48,027 nt of DNA, taken from positions 1 through 48,027 of the forward strand of contig JADHVQ010000007.1 in the NCBI GenBank assembly GCA_016783905.1, written 5' to 3'. Each line of letters starts with the position of its first letter. The stretch's first letter is position 1. The DNA is from Bacteroidales bacterium. GTDB taxonomy: Bacteria; Bacteroidota; Bacteroidia; Bacteroidales; FEN-979. Made by a program: the position numbers and the translations under genes. The notes below the pieces were generated by a model, which searched no databases, had not been told where the DNA came from, and saw only the letters and a program-made list of their open reading frames with translations. Shown here piece by piece: positions 36,599 through 44,177 of the stretch.

Positions 36599-37171
36599 CT
36601 AGTTATAGTGAATTTCTCTGGTTAATCTGTTCTGGGTTATCATCTGTAAAAGCCTCTGACGAGCTCTGGAATAGCGTGTGCGGCTGTTATTATAAGAGAT
36701 CTTTAGAATTTCGCTGATCTCTTCATGATCGTACCCTTCCAGGAGGAATAGCGAAAGGATGATGCGGTATTCTTCCGGCAACCGGTTGATCGCCTCCCTG
36801 ATCTCCCGGACCTGAAGCTGAATCTCCTCTTCAGAAGCCTGATCCTCCTCGTCAGGGAAGTCGATGCCGGCCTCTTCAATGGAAACCTGCTCACGCCTCC
36901 TACGAAGTATATCCAATGCATTATTGACTACGATCCGCTTCAACCAGGAGCCGAACGTACCCTCGCCAGAATAATGATGAATCTTACGAAAGGCATCCAG
37001 GAATGACTCCTGCATGTTGTCTTCCGCTTCTGCTGTATCATTCAATATTCTGAGGCTGGTATTAAACATCGCTTTGTAGTATAGCTTGTAGATCTTAAAC
37101 TGGGCATTCCGGTTTCCCTCTTTGCAGGCTTCAATAAGATCCTGGTGAATGTGTTTCAGGTTATGCTCCAA
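36599..37171 (-). CDS. ECF-type RNA polymerase sigma factor
   Basis: The 190-aa protein has sigma region 2 (FKIYKLYYKAMFNTSLRILN, then DNMQESFLDAFRKIHHYSG and FGSWLKRIVVNNALDILRRR) and region 4 (INRLPEEYRIILSLFLLEGYDHEEISEILKIS, then RTRYSRARQRLL). It lacks regions 1 and 3, as ECF factors do. The start is TTG at 37171. It leads an operon with a putative anti-sigma gene and two secreted beta-helix proteins, which suggests envelope-stress regulation of those proteins. TGTAAC-N17-GTC upstream may be its own autoregulated promoter. Confidence 0.9.
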   Translation of the reverse strand: MEHNLKHIHQDLIEACKEGNRNAQFKIYKLYYKAMFNTSLRILNDTAEAEDNMQESFLDAFRKIHHYSGEGTFGSWLKRIVVNNALDILRRRREQVSIEEAGIDFPDEEDQASEEEIQLQVREIREAINRLPEEYRIILSLFLLEGYDHEEISEILKISYNNSRTRYSRARQRLLQMITQNRLTREIHYN

Positions 37172-37192
37172 TTGGCAGGATTTTGGTCAAAT

Positions 37193-37215
37193 GACTTGGC
37201 AAAGTTCTCTTTGTT
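37193..37215 (-). promoter_or_regulatory. Candidate ECF-dependent promoter (AAC-N17-GTC)
   Basis: On the minus strand, TGTAAC at the -35 position and GTC at the -10 position are separated by 17 bp, about 20 bp before the sigma factor start. Many ECF sigma factors read AAC/GTC promoters and activate their own gene. This is a pattern match only. Confidence 0.3.
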
Positions 37216-37258
37216 ACAAGATTTTATAAAAGTATTTAAAAAATGTAATTTTAATGCC

Positions 37259-38152
37259 TTGAAAAAGTTCCCAGTACCGGTCTACTTTTATGCCCTTGCA
37301 GCTATGTTGTTCTGGGGCATGTCTTTTATTTGGTCCTCCATCCTTCTGAAGTACTACCAACCCGTCTCCATTATCTTTATCAGATTGATTCTCTCTTCGT
37401 TCTTTCTGTTTATGATCATAGTCATCTTCCGAAAGTGGGAGTGGATGCGACGAAAGGATATCAAATGGTTTCTCCTGAGTGCTCTGTTCAATCCCTTTTT
37501 CTATTTCCTGGGTGAGAACTATGGTCTGAAATTTTCTACCAGTACAATCACCGCCGTGATCATCGCCACCATCCCGGTTTTCTCACCACTGGCAGGATAC
37601 CTGGCATTCCGTGAAAAGCTACGATGGTTCAACCTGGTTGGGATTGCTCTTTCATTCGGAGGGATCAGCATCATGCTTCTCACAAAAGGGCTGCAGTTGG
37701 TGATATCGGATACTGGCATCCTCTGTCTGGCCGGAGCGGTCTTTGCCGCACTGATATATTCTGTTCTGCTCAAGAAATTAGCGGAGAGCTATTCTCCCCT
37801 TTATATCATTGCAATTCAGAATCTCATAGGTGTTTTTCTTTTTCTTCCGCTTTTTTTACTTTTTGAGTCACAACAGGCATTTACTGTCATTCCAACCTGG
37901 GAGATCATCTCTTCGTTCCTGTTTCTGGCTATCTTAGCCTCTTCCCTTGCATTTGTCTTTTTTGCCCATACAATTAAGATCCTGGGTGTGAGCAAAGCCA
38001 ATGTATTCTCCAACCTCATCCCGGTATTCACGGCTATATTCTCCTTCTTCATCCTGGATGAACGCTTCACCTTACAAAAGATCATCGGGATGATCATCGT
38101 CATCTGCGGGGTCTATATTTCCGAGCTGAACCGCAAGAGAATCCGGCAATAA
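37259..38152 (+). CDS. EamA/DMT-family transporter
   Basis: This membrane protein has about ten transmembrane helices in two EamA repeats (first VPVYFYALAAMLFWGMSFIW ... GYLAFREKLRW; second GILCLAGAVFAALIYSVLL ... FSFFILDERFTL). DMT-family proteins export metabolites or take up nucleotide sugars; the substrate is unknown. The track ORF starts at GTG 37145, which overlaps the divergent ECF gene. I prefer TTG 37259, just before the first hydrophobic segment, but other starts (for example ATG 37163) remain possible. It is divergent from the ECF operon. Confidence 0.8.
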   Translation: MKKFPVPVYFYALAAMLFWGMSFIWSSILLKYYQPVSIIFIRLILSSFFLFMIIVIFRKWEWMRRKDIKWFLLSALFNPFFYFLGENYGLKFSTSTITAVIIATIPVFSPLAGYLAFREKLRWFNLVGIALSFGGISIMLLTKGLQLVISDTGILCLAGAVFAALIYSVLLKKLAESYSPLYIIAIQNLIGVFLFLPLFLLFESQQAFTVIPTWEIISSFLFLAILASSLAFVFFAHTIKILGVSKANVFSNLIPVFTAIFSFFILDERFTLQKIIGMIIVICGVYISELNRKRIRQ

Positions 38153-38172
38153 CACCATTATATTTTATTTTA

Positions 38173-38180
38173 TACTTTTA
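38173..38180 (+). promoter_or_regulatory. Near-consensus -7 box TACTTTTA upstream of hydG
   Basis: TACTTTTA differs from TAnnTTTG only in the last base. It is 26 bp before the hydG ATG in an A/T-rich spacer, so hydG may have its own promoter. Confidence 0.3.
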
Positions 38181-38206
38181 CAGGGTTAATCCCGGTACCT
38201 GCTATC

Positions 38207-39637
38207 ATGATATTCCGCCCTGAAATCCTGGCTATCAAAGATCAGCGGATAAAACCATTTATTGATCCCGGTGAGATCTGGGATCTGATCCACCACACTC
38301 ACGCACCGCGGGAACGTGTCAGGGATGTGATCGCTAAAAGCATGGACAAACAGCGTCTGACCCTGGAAGAGACAGCTCTCCTGATCAATGCCGAAGATCC
38401 TGAACTGATTGCAGAGATCAAAGAGAGAGCCAGACAATTGAAAGAGAAGGTGTACGGTCAGCGCATCGTCCTTTTTGCACCGCTTTACATTGGAAATCTC
38501 TGCTCCAACAATTGTGCTTACTGCGGATTTAAGGCAGATAACCAGAAGGTAAAGCGAGTCACATTAAACCGGGAAGAGTTGATTGAGCAGGTGAAGGCCC
38601 TCGAGGATGCCGGTCAGAAACGGCTGATCCTCGTCTATGGGGAACATCCCAATTACGATGCCCGGTTTATTGCTGAAACTGCGCAGATCGTTTACTCGGT
38701 AAAATCAGGTTCCGGAGAGATCCGGAGGGTGAATATCAATGCTGCGCCTCTCGACATTGACGGCTTCCGGATTGTCAAAGATGCGAACATTGGCACCTAC
38801 CAGATTTTCCAGGAGACATACCACGAAGAGACCTACCGGAAGGTTCATCTGGGAGGGATTAAACGGGATTACAACTGGCGGCTGACTGCCCTTGACAGGG
38901 CCCAGGAAGCTGGCATCGACGATGTGGGAATCGGGGCTCTTTTCGGATTGTATGACTGGCGTTTCGATCTTCTTGGACTGGTAAGGCATACCAACCATTT
39001 CGAAGCGGTCTACCAGGTTGGCCCACATACGATCTCATTCCCAAGGATCCAATATGCTTCCCAGCTACAAATCGACAAATCACACCTTGTCAGTGACGAC
39101 GAATTCACCCGGCTGGTGGCCATCCTGCGCCTGGCCGTCCCCTATACGGGGCTGATCCTCACGGCCAGGGAGCCGGCTTCTGTACGCAACGAGATCCTTC
39201 AATTTGGCGTCTCCCAGATCGACGGAGGCACAAATATCGAAATAGGTGGTTATTCGAAAAAGGGGGGTGGTGAAGCTCAGGATATCGATTTCGAACAGTT
39301 TCAGATCAATGACAACCGATCTCTTGATGAGATCATGGTGGAACTCATTGGCCACGGGTACATTCCCTCCTTCTGCACCGCCTGCTACCGGCTGGGCCGG
39401 ACTGGCGAGCATTTCATGGAGTTTTCGGTACCTGGTTTCATCAAACGCTACTGCCAGCCCAACGCCTTGATGACAATGGCGGAGTACCTGGAAGATTACG
39501 CTCCGGTTGAAACAAAAGAGAAGGGATATTGCCTGATACGGGAGAAACTGGTAGAGATGCCCGAAGATAAATTCAAAGTCCTGTTGATTGAAAAGCTTCA
39601 GCAAATCAAAGTTGGAAAACGAGATATATATTTTTAA
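38207..39637 (+). CDS. hydG: [FeFe]-hydrogenase H-cluster radical SAM maturase HydG
   Basis: HydG cleaves tyrosine to give CO and cyanide ligands of the [FeFe]-hydrogenase active site. The 476-aa protein has the radical SAM motif C-x3-C-x2-C (CSNNCAYC), and the C-terminal second cluster motif CTAC then C22 residues later (CTACYRLGRTGEHFM...YC) that separates HydG from tyrosine lyase ThiH. ALFGLYDWRFDLLGL and LTAREPASVRNEIL are family signatures. HydE, HydF and the hydrogenase itself are not in the window, so the maturation genes are scattered. Its presence indicates an anaerobe making or consuming H2. Confidence 0.94.
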   Translation: MIFRPEILAIKDQRIKPFIDPGEIWDLIHHTHAPRERVRDVIAKSMDKQRLTLEETALLINAEDPELIAEIKERARQLKEKVYGQRIVLFAPLYIGNLCSNNCAYCGFKADNQKVKRVTLNREELIEQVKALEDAGQKRLILVYGEHPNYDARFIAETAQIVYSVKSGSGEIRRVNINAAPLDIDGFRIVKDANIGTYQIFQETYHEETYRKVHLGGIKRDYNWRLTALDRAQEAGIDDVGIGALFGLYDWRFDLLGLVRHTNHFEAVYQVGPHTISFPRIQYASQLQIDKSHLVSDDEFTRLVAILRLAVPYTGLILTAREPASVRNEILQFGVSQIDGGTNIEIGGYSKKGGGEAQDIDFEQFQINDNRSLDEIMVELIGHGYIPSFCTACYRLGRTGEHFMEFSVPGFIKRYCQPNALMTMAEYLEDYAPVETKEKGYCLIREKLVEMPEDKFKVLLIEKLQQIKVGKRDIYF

Positions 39638-39654
39638 CTTCTAATTGATTCATG

Positions 39655-39700
39655 AGGTTCGGAATTGAATTTCCGGCTACTCCGATCCGGAAACCTTTTA
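39655..39700. terminator. Possible terminator hairpin after hydG
   Basis: AGGTTCGG (39655) can pair with CCGGAAACCT (39687-39696) with a small bulge, followed by TTTT. It lies in the convergent spacer between hydG and arcC. The stem is imperfect. Confidence 0.3.
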
Positions 39701-39754
39701 ACTACTAACTTTCTTTGTCATGCGTGAAAAATGGATATTAGGCATCCCTGTTTA

Positions 39755-40696
39755 CTAGACCAGCGTGATCCTGGTTCCGCCGTTATCGATTCCCAGCATG
39801 GTGGTCTTTGTAATGATGGTATCTTTCCCCGACCGCTCCACAAAATGAATAGCAGCCCGGATCTTGGGCCCCATACTTCCTTCCGGGAACTGTCCCTCTT
39901 CCAGGTACCGTTTTGCTTCTGCAATTGTCATCCTGTCGAGGCTCTTCTGTTCCGGCGTATTATAATTGAGACAAACTTTGGGAACATCCGTGAGGATAAA
40001 CAGCTTGTCGGCATTGATCTGTGAGGCCAGTAGCGCCGAAGCCAGGTCTTTGTCAATAACCGCATCGATGCCCTGCAGCTTGTTGGGAGCTATATAGAAG
40101 ACCGGGATCCCTCCTCCACCAACTGCGATGACGATCTGTCCCTCCCGGGAGATCCGTTCGATGGTCTTCTTGTTCATGATCACCAGCGGTGTGGGTGAAG
40201 CAACCACTTTCCTCCATCCACGTCCACGGGGATCTTCGGCAAACAGAGAACCGGTCTCTTCTGCCATACGATCAGCCTCCTCTTTGGTATAATAGGGTCC
40301 GATGGGCTTGGTTGGTTTCTCAAATGCCGGGTCATCTTTGTTTACCAGTACCTGGGTGGTGATGGTGATGATGTCCCGCTCCATATCATGTGCTTCCAGC
40401 ACATTCTTCAATTGCTGCTCAATGATGTAACCGATAAAACCCTGCGAATAGGCTACACAGATATCGAGTGGCATCTCGGGAATCCCAAACATCTTCTCCC
40501 CGGCTGTGTTGGCCAGCATGATATTGCCAACCTGTGGGCCATTCCCGTGAGTGATCACGATATTATACCCTCGTTTCAGTAATTTCACCAGACATTGGGA
40601 AGTAGCTTTTGCATTGGCTTCCTGATCGTCAATCGTACCTTTCTGACCACTTTGCAACAAAGCATTTCCTCCTAACGCAACAACAGCAAGTTTCAT
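39755..40696 (-). CDS. arcC: Carbamate kinase
   Basis: This 313-aa amino-acid-kinase-fold enzyme makes ATP from carbamoyl phosphate and ADP. VALGGNALLQSGQKG, THGNGPQVGNIML, VVASPTPL, AVGGGGIPVFY and VIDKDLASALLASQI are the family signatures. It usually ends fermentative arginine or agmatine degradation, but no arginine deiminase or ornithine carbamoyltransferase is in this window. It is divergent from mtaB with back-to-back promoter boxes. Confidence 0.94.
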   Translation of the reverse strand: MKLAVVALGGNALLQSGQKGTIDDQEANAKATSQCLVKLLKRGYNIVITHGNGPQVGNIMLANTAGEKMFGIPEMPLDICVAYSQGFIGYIIEQQLKNVLEAHDMERDIITITTQVLVNKDDPAFEKPTKPIGPYYTKEEADRMAEETGSLFAEDPRGRGWRKVVASPTPLVIMNKKTIERISREGQIVIAVGGGGIPVFYIAPNKLQGIDAVIDKDLASALLASQINADKLFILTDVPKVCLNYNTPEQKSLDRMTIAEAKRYLEEGQFPEGSMGPKIRAAIHFVERSGKDTIITKTTMLGIDNGGTRITLV

Positions 40697-40717
40697 GACA
40701 GTTCTCTATATATATGA

Positions 40718-40725
40718 CAAAAGTA
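40718..40725 (-). promoter_or_regulatory. -7 promoter box TACTTTTG of arcC
   Basis: On the minus strand this is an exact TAnnTTTG match 21 bp upstream of the arcC ATG (40696). It faces away from the mtaB box 28 bp further along. Confidence 0.55.
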
Positions 40726-40753
40726 GAAATTTTTTATGAAAATTTATCTTCCG

Positions 40754-40761
40754 TACTTTTG
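40754..40761 (+). promoter_or_regulatory. -7 promoter box TACTTTTG of mtaB
   Basis: This exact TAnnTTTG match ends 4 bp before ATG 40766. The predicted transcription start is at the start codon, implying a leaderless or nearly leaderless mRNA, and it excludes the track start at 40736. Confidence 0.55.
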
Positions 40762-40765
40762 CACC

Positions 40766-42103
40766 ATGAAGCCGCCTACTATTGCCTTTCACCACTTTGG
40801 TTGCAAAGTAAATTTTGCAGAGGCCTCCTCCCTGTCGAGGCAGTTCTCCGAGAAAGGTTACCAACTGTCCGGATTTCATGAAAAAGCAGATATCTATGTG
40901 ATTAGCAGCTGTGTGGTAACAGCCACTGCGGAGAAGAAGTGCCGTGCTGCCATCAAGCAGGTTCATAACCTGAATCCGGATGCCAGGATCGCTGTCATCG
41001 GCTGTTTCCCGGAACTAAAACACAATGAGGTTGCTGAGATGGATGGAGTAGACGTGGTGCTGGGACATAACGAGAAGTTTAACCTGCTGGAGGAGATAGA
41101 GGGTGGATACCCCTCCCCCGGCCCCTCCCCAACAAGGGAGGGGAGTAAGCCCCCTTCAGGGGGTTTGGGTGTGCCATCGAAAATCGAAAATCGAAAATCG
41201 AAAATCGAATTCATCCCCTCCTACTCATTTGGAGACCGAACCCGCTCCTTCCTGAAGATCCAGGATGGATGCGATTACCACTGCTCCTACTGTGCCATCC
41301 CTCTGGCTCGTGGGAAAAGCCGTAGCGATACCATTGCCCATATTATGACTGCAGCGCGCGAGATTATCGCTTTGGGGGGTAAAGAGATTGTATTAACGGG
41401 AGTCAATATCGGGGATTTCGGGAAACATAACGGTGAGACCTTTTTCCAGTTAATCTCCTTGATGGAAGAGGAGATCCCAATACCACGGATACGGATCTCA
41501 TCTATTGAACCGGACCTGTTGTATGACGACATCATTGACCTGGTGGCATCCTCGAAGAAAATCCTTCCCCACTTCCATATCCCATTGCAATCGGGATCTG
41601 ACAAGGTTCTCCGGACGATGAAAAGGAAATACAAGAAACCACTTTATGCCGAACGGGTGAATAAAATCATAGAGCTCCTCCCCTATGCCTGCATCGCAGC
41701 TGATGTGATCGTAGGATTTCCTGGAGAGAGTGAAGAAGATTTCCTGGGAACGGTTGCATTTCTTGAGGATCTCCCGATCTCCTATATGCATGTCTTCTCT
41801 TACAGTAGGCGGGAAAATACATTGGCGGCAAGGTCGGCTAAAGATATTCCAAAAGCAGAAAAGAAGCGTCGTAGCGAAGAGTTACACCAACTCTCCGACA
41901 AGAAAAAAATAGCATTTTATAAGTCCAACCGGGGGCGAAAAGCGAATGTGCTGTTTGAGTCGGATAATAAAGAGGGCATGATGCACGGCTTCACGGAGAA
42001 CTACATCAAAGTGAAAACACCATATGATGCAACCCTTGTCAATGAGATCAGGACCGTAAGGCTGGAGGAGCTGGATGAGGATATGACGTATGTGGTGAGG
42101 TAG
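40766..42103 (+). CDS. mtaB: tRNA threonylcarbamoyladenosine methylthiotransferase MtaB, with repeat insertion
   Basis: This radical SAM enzyme adds a methylthio group to t6A37 of tRNAs. The N-terminal UPF0004 domain has its three cluster cysteines (FGCKVNFAEAS, SSCVVTATAEKKC, IGCFPELKH). The radical SAM domain has CDYHCSYC and GEKEIVLTGVN-type sequence, and a short TRAM-like C-terminus follows. ATG 40766 is chosen from the promoter position. About 35 residues between the two main domains (YPSPGPSPTREGSKPPSGGL, then KIENRKSKIE) are encoded by a GC-rich hairpin element plus an ATCGAAA heptad tract, inserted in-frame. The TAG stop lies inside an AGGTAGCG repeat. Confidence 0.93.
   Translation: MKPPTIAFHHFGCKVNFAEASSLSRQFSEKGYQLSGFHEKADIYVISSCVVTATAEKKCRAAIKQVHNLNPDARIAVIGCFPELKHNEVAEMDGVDVVLGHNEKFNLLEEIEGGYPSPGPSPTREGSKPPSGGLGVPSKIENRKSKIEFIPSYSFGDRTRSFLKIQDGCDYHCSYCAIPLARGKSRSDTIAHIMTAAREIIALGGKEIVLTGVNIGDFGKHNGETFFQLISLMEEEIPIPRIRISSIEPDLLYDDIIDLVASSKKILPHFHIPLQSGSDKVLRTMKRKYKKPLYAERVNKIIELLPYACIAADVIVGFPGESEEDFLGTVAFLEDLPISYMHVFSYSRRENTLAARSAKDIPKAEKKRRSEELHQLSDKKKIAFYKSNRGRKANVLFESDNKEGMMHGFTENYIKVKTPYDATLVNEIRTVRLEELDEDMTYVVR
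41105..41175. repeat. GC-rich double-hairpin element inside mtaB
   Basis: CCCCTCCC-CAACAA-GGGAGGGG forms an 8-bp stem and CCCCCT-TC-AGGGGG a 6-bp stem, separated by AGTAAG. The core matches the element at 21084-21137 (shared GGGGAGTAAG, CCCCTTCAGG and GGTGTGC). It lies in-frame between the UPF0004 and radical SAM domains of mtaB. Confidence 0.88.
41176..41209. repeat. Heptad tract ATCGAAA x4.9 inside mtaB
   Basis: Four full copies of ATCGAAA and a six-base partial follow the GC-rich element directly. The tract is read in-frame as SKIENRKSKIE. The same unit occurs upstream of the suhB-like gene at 43346. Confidence 0.92.
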
Positions 42104-42135
42104 CGAGGTAGCGAAATAAATCGTAAATTGCAACT
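42093..42135. repeat. AGGTAGCG duplication and AATCGTAAATTG leader between mtaB and lgt
   Basis: AGGTAGCG is repeated twice (8-bp unit), and the first copy contains the mtaB TAG stop. It is followed by AAATAAATCGTAAATTG, which ends 6 bp before the lgt ATG. The AATCGTAAAT string also precedes rpe and the suhB-like gene. Confidence 0.75.
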
Positions 42136-43317
42136 ATGTTTCCTAGAATCAGTGACTTAATCAATTATCTGCTGGGAACCGACCTTGATATCCCAATCCA
42201 GAGTTATGGGTTCATGGTTGCGCTTGCCTTTATTGCTGGCGCGGTTGTTCTTTACTTCGAATTGAAACGTAAAGAGAGGGCCGGTCAGATTCCTTCCCAG
42301 CAAAGAAAGGTGCTGAAAGGTGCTCCTGCAACGAGCCAGGAGCTGTTTTTCTCTGTCCTTTTTGGGTTTATCCTCGGGTGGAAGGGAGTTGGGCTGATCC
42401 TGAACTACAGCACATTCAGTCAGGATCCTCAAGCGTTTATTCTCTCCTGGCACGGCAGTGTGGTTGCCGGACTCCTTCTGGCCGCTGGATTTGCTGGGTT
42501 CAACTACTATATAAAACGGAAGGAGCGCCTGGATCCGCCGGTATGGGAAGAGGTGACGATCCATCCATACCAGCTCGCCGGAACCATCCTGCTGATTGCT
42601 GCCATCTTTGGAATCATCGGGGCGAAAATCTTTGACACCCTGGAGCACTTCGACGACCTGATCAGAGATCCGCTGGGGACCCTCTTTTCATTTGCCGGTT
42701 TGTCTTTCTACGGTGGATTGATCGTTGCAGCTTTTGCTGTGGTGTGGTATGCCCGAAAAAACAAAATCAGGTTCCCCTATATAGCAGATGCGATGGCACC
42801 AGCATTGATCCTGGCATATGCAGTTGGAAGGATCGGATGCCAGATCTCCGGGGATGGATGCTGGGGGATTGCCAATCCGAATCCCATGCCCCAATGGATG
42901 AGTTTCCTGCCAGAGTGGGTCTGGAGTTTCCAATACCCGCACAATGTTATTGATGAAGGCATCCCGATTCCCGGTTGTGAAGGTGACCATTGCTTTATCC
43001 TGCCTTACCGGGTCTACCCTACTCCACTTTATGAGACGGTGATGGGGTTATTGATCTTCGGGATCCTTATGGCGATCAGGAAAGCGCTAAAGATCCCCGG
43101 ATACCTCTTCTCCATCTACCTGATCCTGAACGGTGTTGAGCGATTCCTCATCGAAGGGATTCGGGTTAATAAATCCTATCATATCCTGGGAATGCAACTC
43201 ACCCAGGCGCAGGGTATTGCGGTAGGGCTTATATTTCTGGGAATTGCCGGGTTTTGGTATTTTTGGTGGTTAAATAAACGGTCAGAAGGTCATACAGTCA
43301 GTATGTCAGGAAGGTGA
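42136..43317 (+). CDS. lgt: Prolipoprotein diacylglyceryl transferase
   Basis: Lgt attaches diacylglycerol to the lipobox Cys of lipoproteins in the inner membrane. The 393-aa protein has seven or more hydrophobic helices. IQSYGFMVALAFIAG, WHGSVVAGLLLAAGF, SFYGGLIVAAFAVVWYARK and AYAVGRIGCQISGDGCWG (the Lgt signature) are visible, as is YPTPLYETVMGLLIFG near the end. It is longer than the ~270-290 aa of many relatives because of an inserted basic loop (KRKERAGQIPSQQRK). The last residues (GHTVSMSGR) come from a GTCAnnnn repeat. The substrate class is represented by the TPR lipoprotein at 12101. Confidence 0.9.
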   Translation: MFPRISDLINYLLGTDLDIPIQSYGFMVALAFIAGAVVLYFELKRKERAGQIPSQQRKVLKGAPATSQELFFSVLFGFILGWKGVGLILNYSTFSQDPQAFILSWHGSVVAGLLLAAGFAGFNYYIKRKERLDPPVWEEVTIHPYQLAGTILLIAAIFGIIGAKIFDTLEHFDDLIRDPLGTLFSFAGLSFYGGLIVAAFAVVWYARKNKIRFPYIADAMAPALILAYAVGRIGCQISGDGCWGIANPNPMPQWMSFLPEWVWSFQYPHNVIDEGIPIPGCEGDHCFILPYRVYPTPLYETVMGLLIFGILMAIRKALKIPGYLFSIYLILNGVERFLIEGIRVNKSYHILGMQLTQAQGIAVGLIFLGIAGFWYFWWLNKRSEGHTVSMSGR

Positions 43318-43380
43318 TGTAGGGATGAGGTGATGAAGGGATGAAATCGAAAATCGAAAATCGAATGAATCGTAAATTGT
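43281..43380. repeat. GTCAnnnn octads, GATGA-rich run and ATCGAAA heptads between lgt and the suhB-like gene
   Basis: GTCAGAAG-GTCATACA-GTCAGTAT-GTCAGGAA (43281-43312, 8-bp unit) encodes the lgt C-terminus. A GATGTAGGGATGAGGTGATGA run follows the lgt stop. ATCGAAA-ATCGAAA-ATCGAAT-GAATCGT-AAATTGT (43346-43380) then abuts the AATG of the next gene. Confidence 0.85.
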
Positions 43381-43381
43381 A

Positions 43382-44167
43382 ATGGATCTCGAACAATTGA
43401 CCCTCTCCGTTGGCCGGCTTTGCGAAGAGACCGGGGAGTTTCTGTTGCAGGAGGCCAGCCGTTTTAGCCGGTCTGATATCCGCGAGAAGGGTCATGCCAA
43501 TTTCGTTACCTATGTGGATGAGCAGGCGGAGCAAAGGTTGATGGAGGGATTATCGAAACTGATACCAGGTAGCGGATTCATTGCTGAGGAGAGTCCGGAA
43601 TTACTTCAGGGCGAATTCACCTGGATCATTGACCCGCTCGATGGCACCACCAACTATATTCACAGGATACCGGTCTTCAGCATCAGTGTCGGTCTCCGGA
43701 AGGAGGATGAGATCATCCTGGGGGTGGTTTACGAAGCCGGGCAACGCGAACTCTACTATACATGGCGCGATAGGCCCTCATATCTGAATGGGAAAGTGAT
43801 CAGGGTTTCCGATACGGCCATTTTGAACGACAGCCTATTTGCTACGGGATTTCCCTATTACGACTACAGCAGGCTTGACGAGTACCTGGAATTTTTCAGA
43901 TTTCTCCTGCAGCATACTAGAGGGGTCAGGCGGCTGGGTTCTGCTGCTGCTGACCTGGCCTACGTCGCGTGTGGGAGGCTGGATGGATTCTATGAGTATG
44001 GACTCAGTCCCTGGGATGTTGCTGCAGGAAGCCTTCTGGTTCAACATGCCGGCGGCAGGATCTGTGATTTCAGCGAAGGAGATAATTTCCTTTTTGGCAA
44101 AGAGATCATCGCCACCAATGGAAAAGTATACCAATCTTTTCTGGAACAGTTTAAAAATTATTTTTAA
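43382..44167 (+). CDS. suhB: Inositol monophosphatase family protein
   Basis: This 261-aa Mg2+-dependent phosphatase hydrolyses inositol-1-phosphate or related sugar phosphates. FVTYVDEQAEQRL and GFIAEESPEL give the first metal ligands, WIIDPLDGTTNYIHRIP the core motif, and YGLSPWDVAAGSLLVQHAGG the C-terminal motif with the last Asp. Members of this family also include CysQ and 5'-nucleotide phosphatases, so the exact substrate is open. The start codon directly follows an ATCGAAA heptad tract. The macrodomain gene follows by 10 bp. Confidence 0.88.
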   Translation: MDLEQLTLSVGRLCEETGEFLLQEASRFSRSDIREKGHANFVTYVDEQAEQRLMEGLSKLIPGSGFIAEESPELLQGEFTWIIDPLDGTTNYIHRIPVFSISVGLRKEDEIILGVVYEAGQRELYYTWRDRPSYLNGKVIRVSDTAILNDSLFATGFPYYDYSRLDEYLEFFRFLLQHTRGVRRLGSAAADLAYVACGRLDGFYEYGLSPWDVAAGSLLVQHAGGRICDFSEGDNFLFGKEIIATNGKVYQSFLEQFKNYF

Positions 44168-44177
44168 TTTACCCGCC

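Noticed and set aside
37145-37258. N-terminal extension of the EamA transporter ORF
   Set aside because: It overlaps the start and promoter region of the divergent ECF gene and precedes the first hydrophobic helix with no membrane-protein character. The exact start remains uncertain.
41176-41209. Heptad tracts as CRISPR repeats
   Set aside because: Units are 7 bp in direct tandem without spacers, and no cas genes are present.
43839-44177. Upstream half of the 288-aa macrodomain ORF
   Set aside because: It overlaps the suhB-like gene in another frame. The macrodomain homology begins just after ATG 44178.
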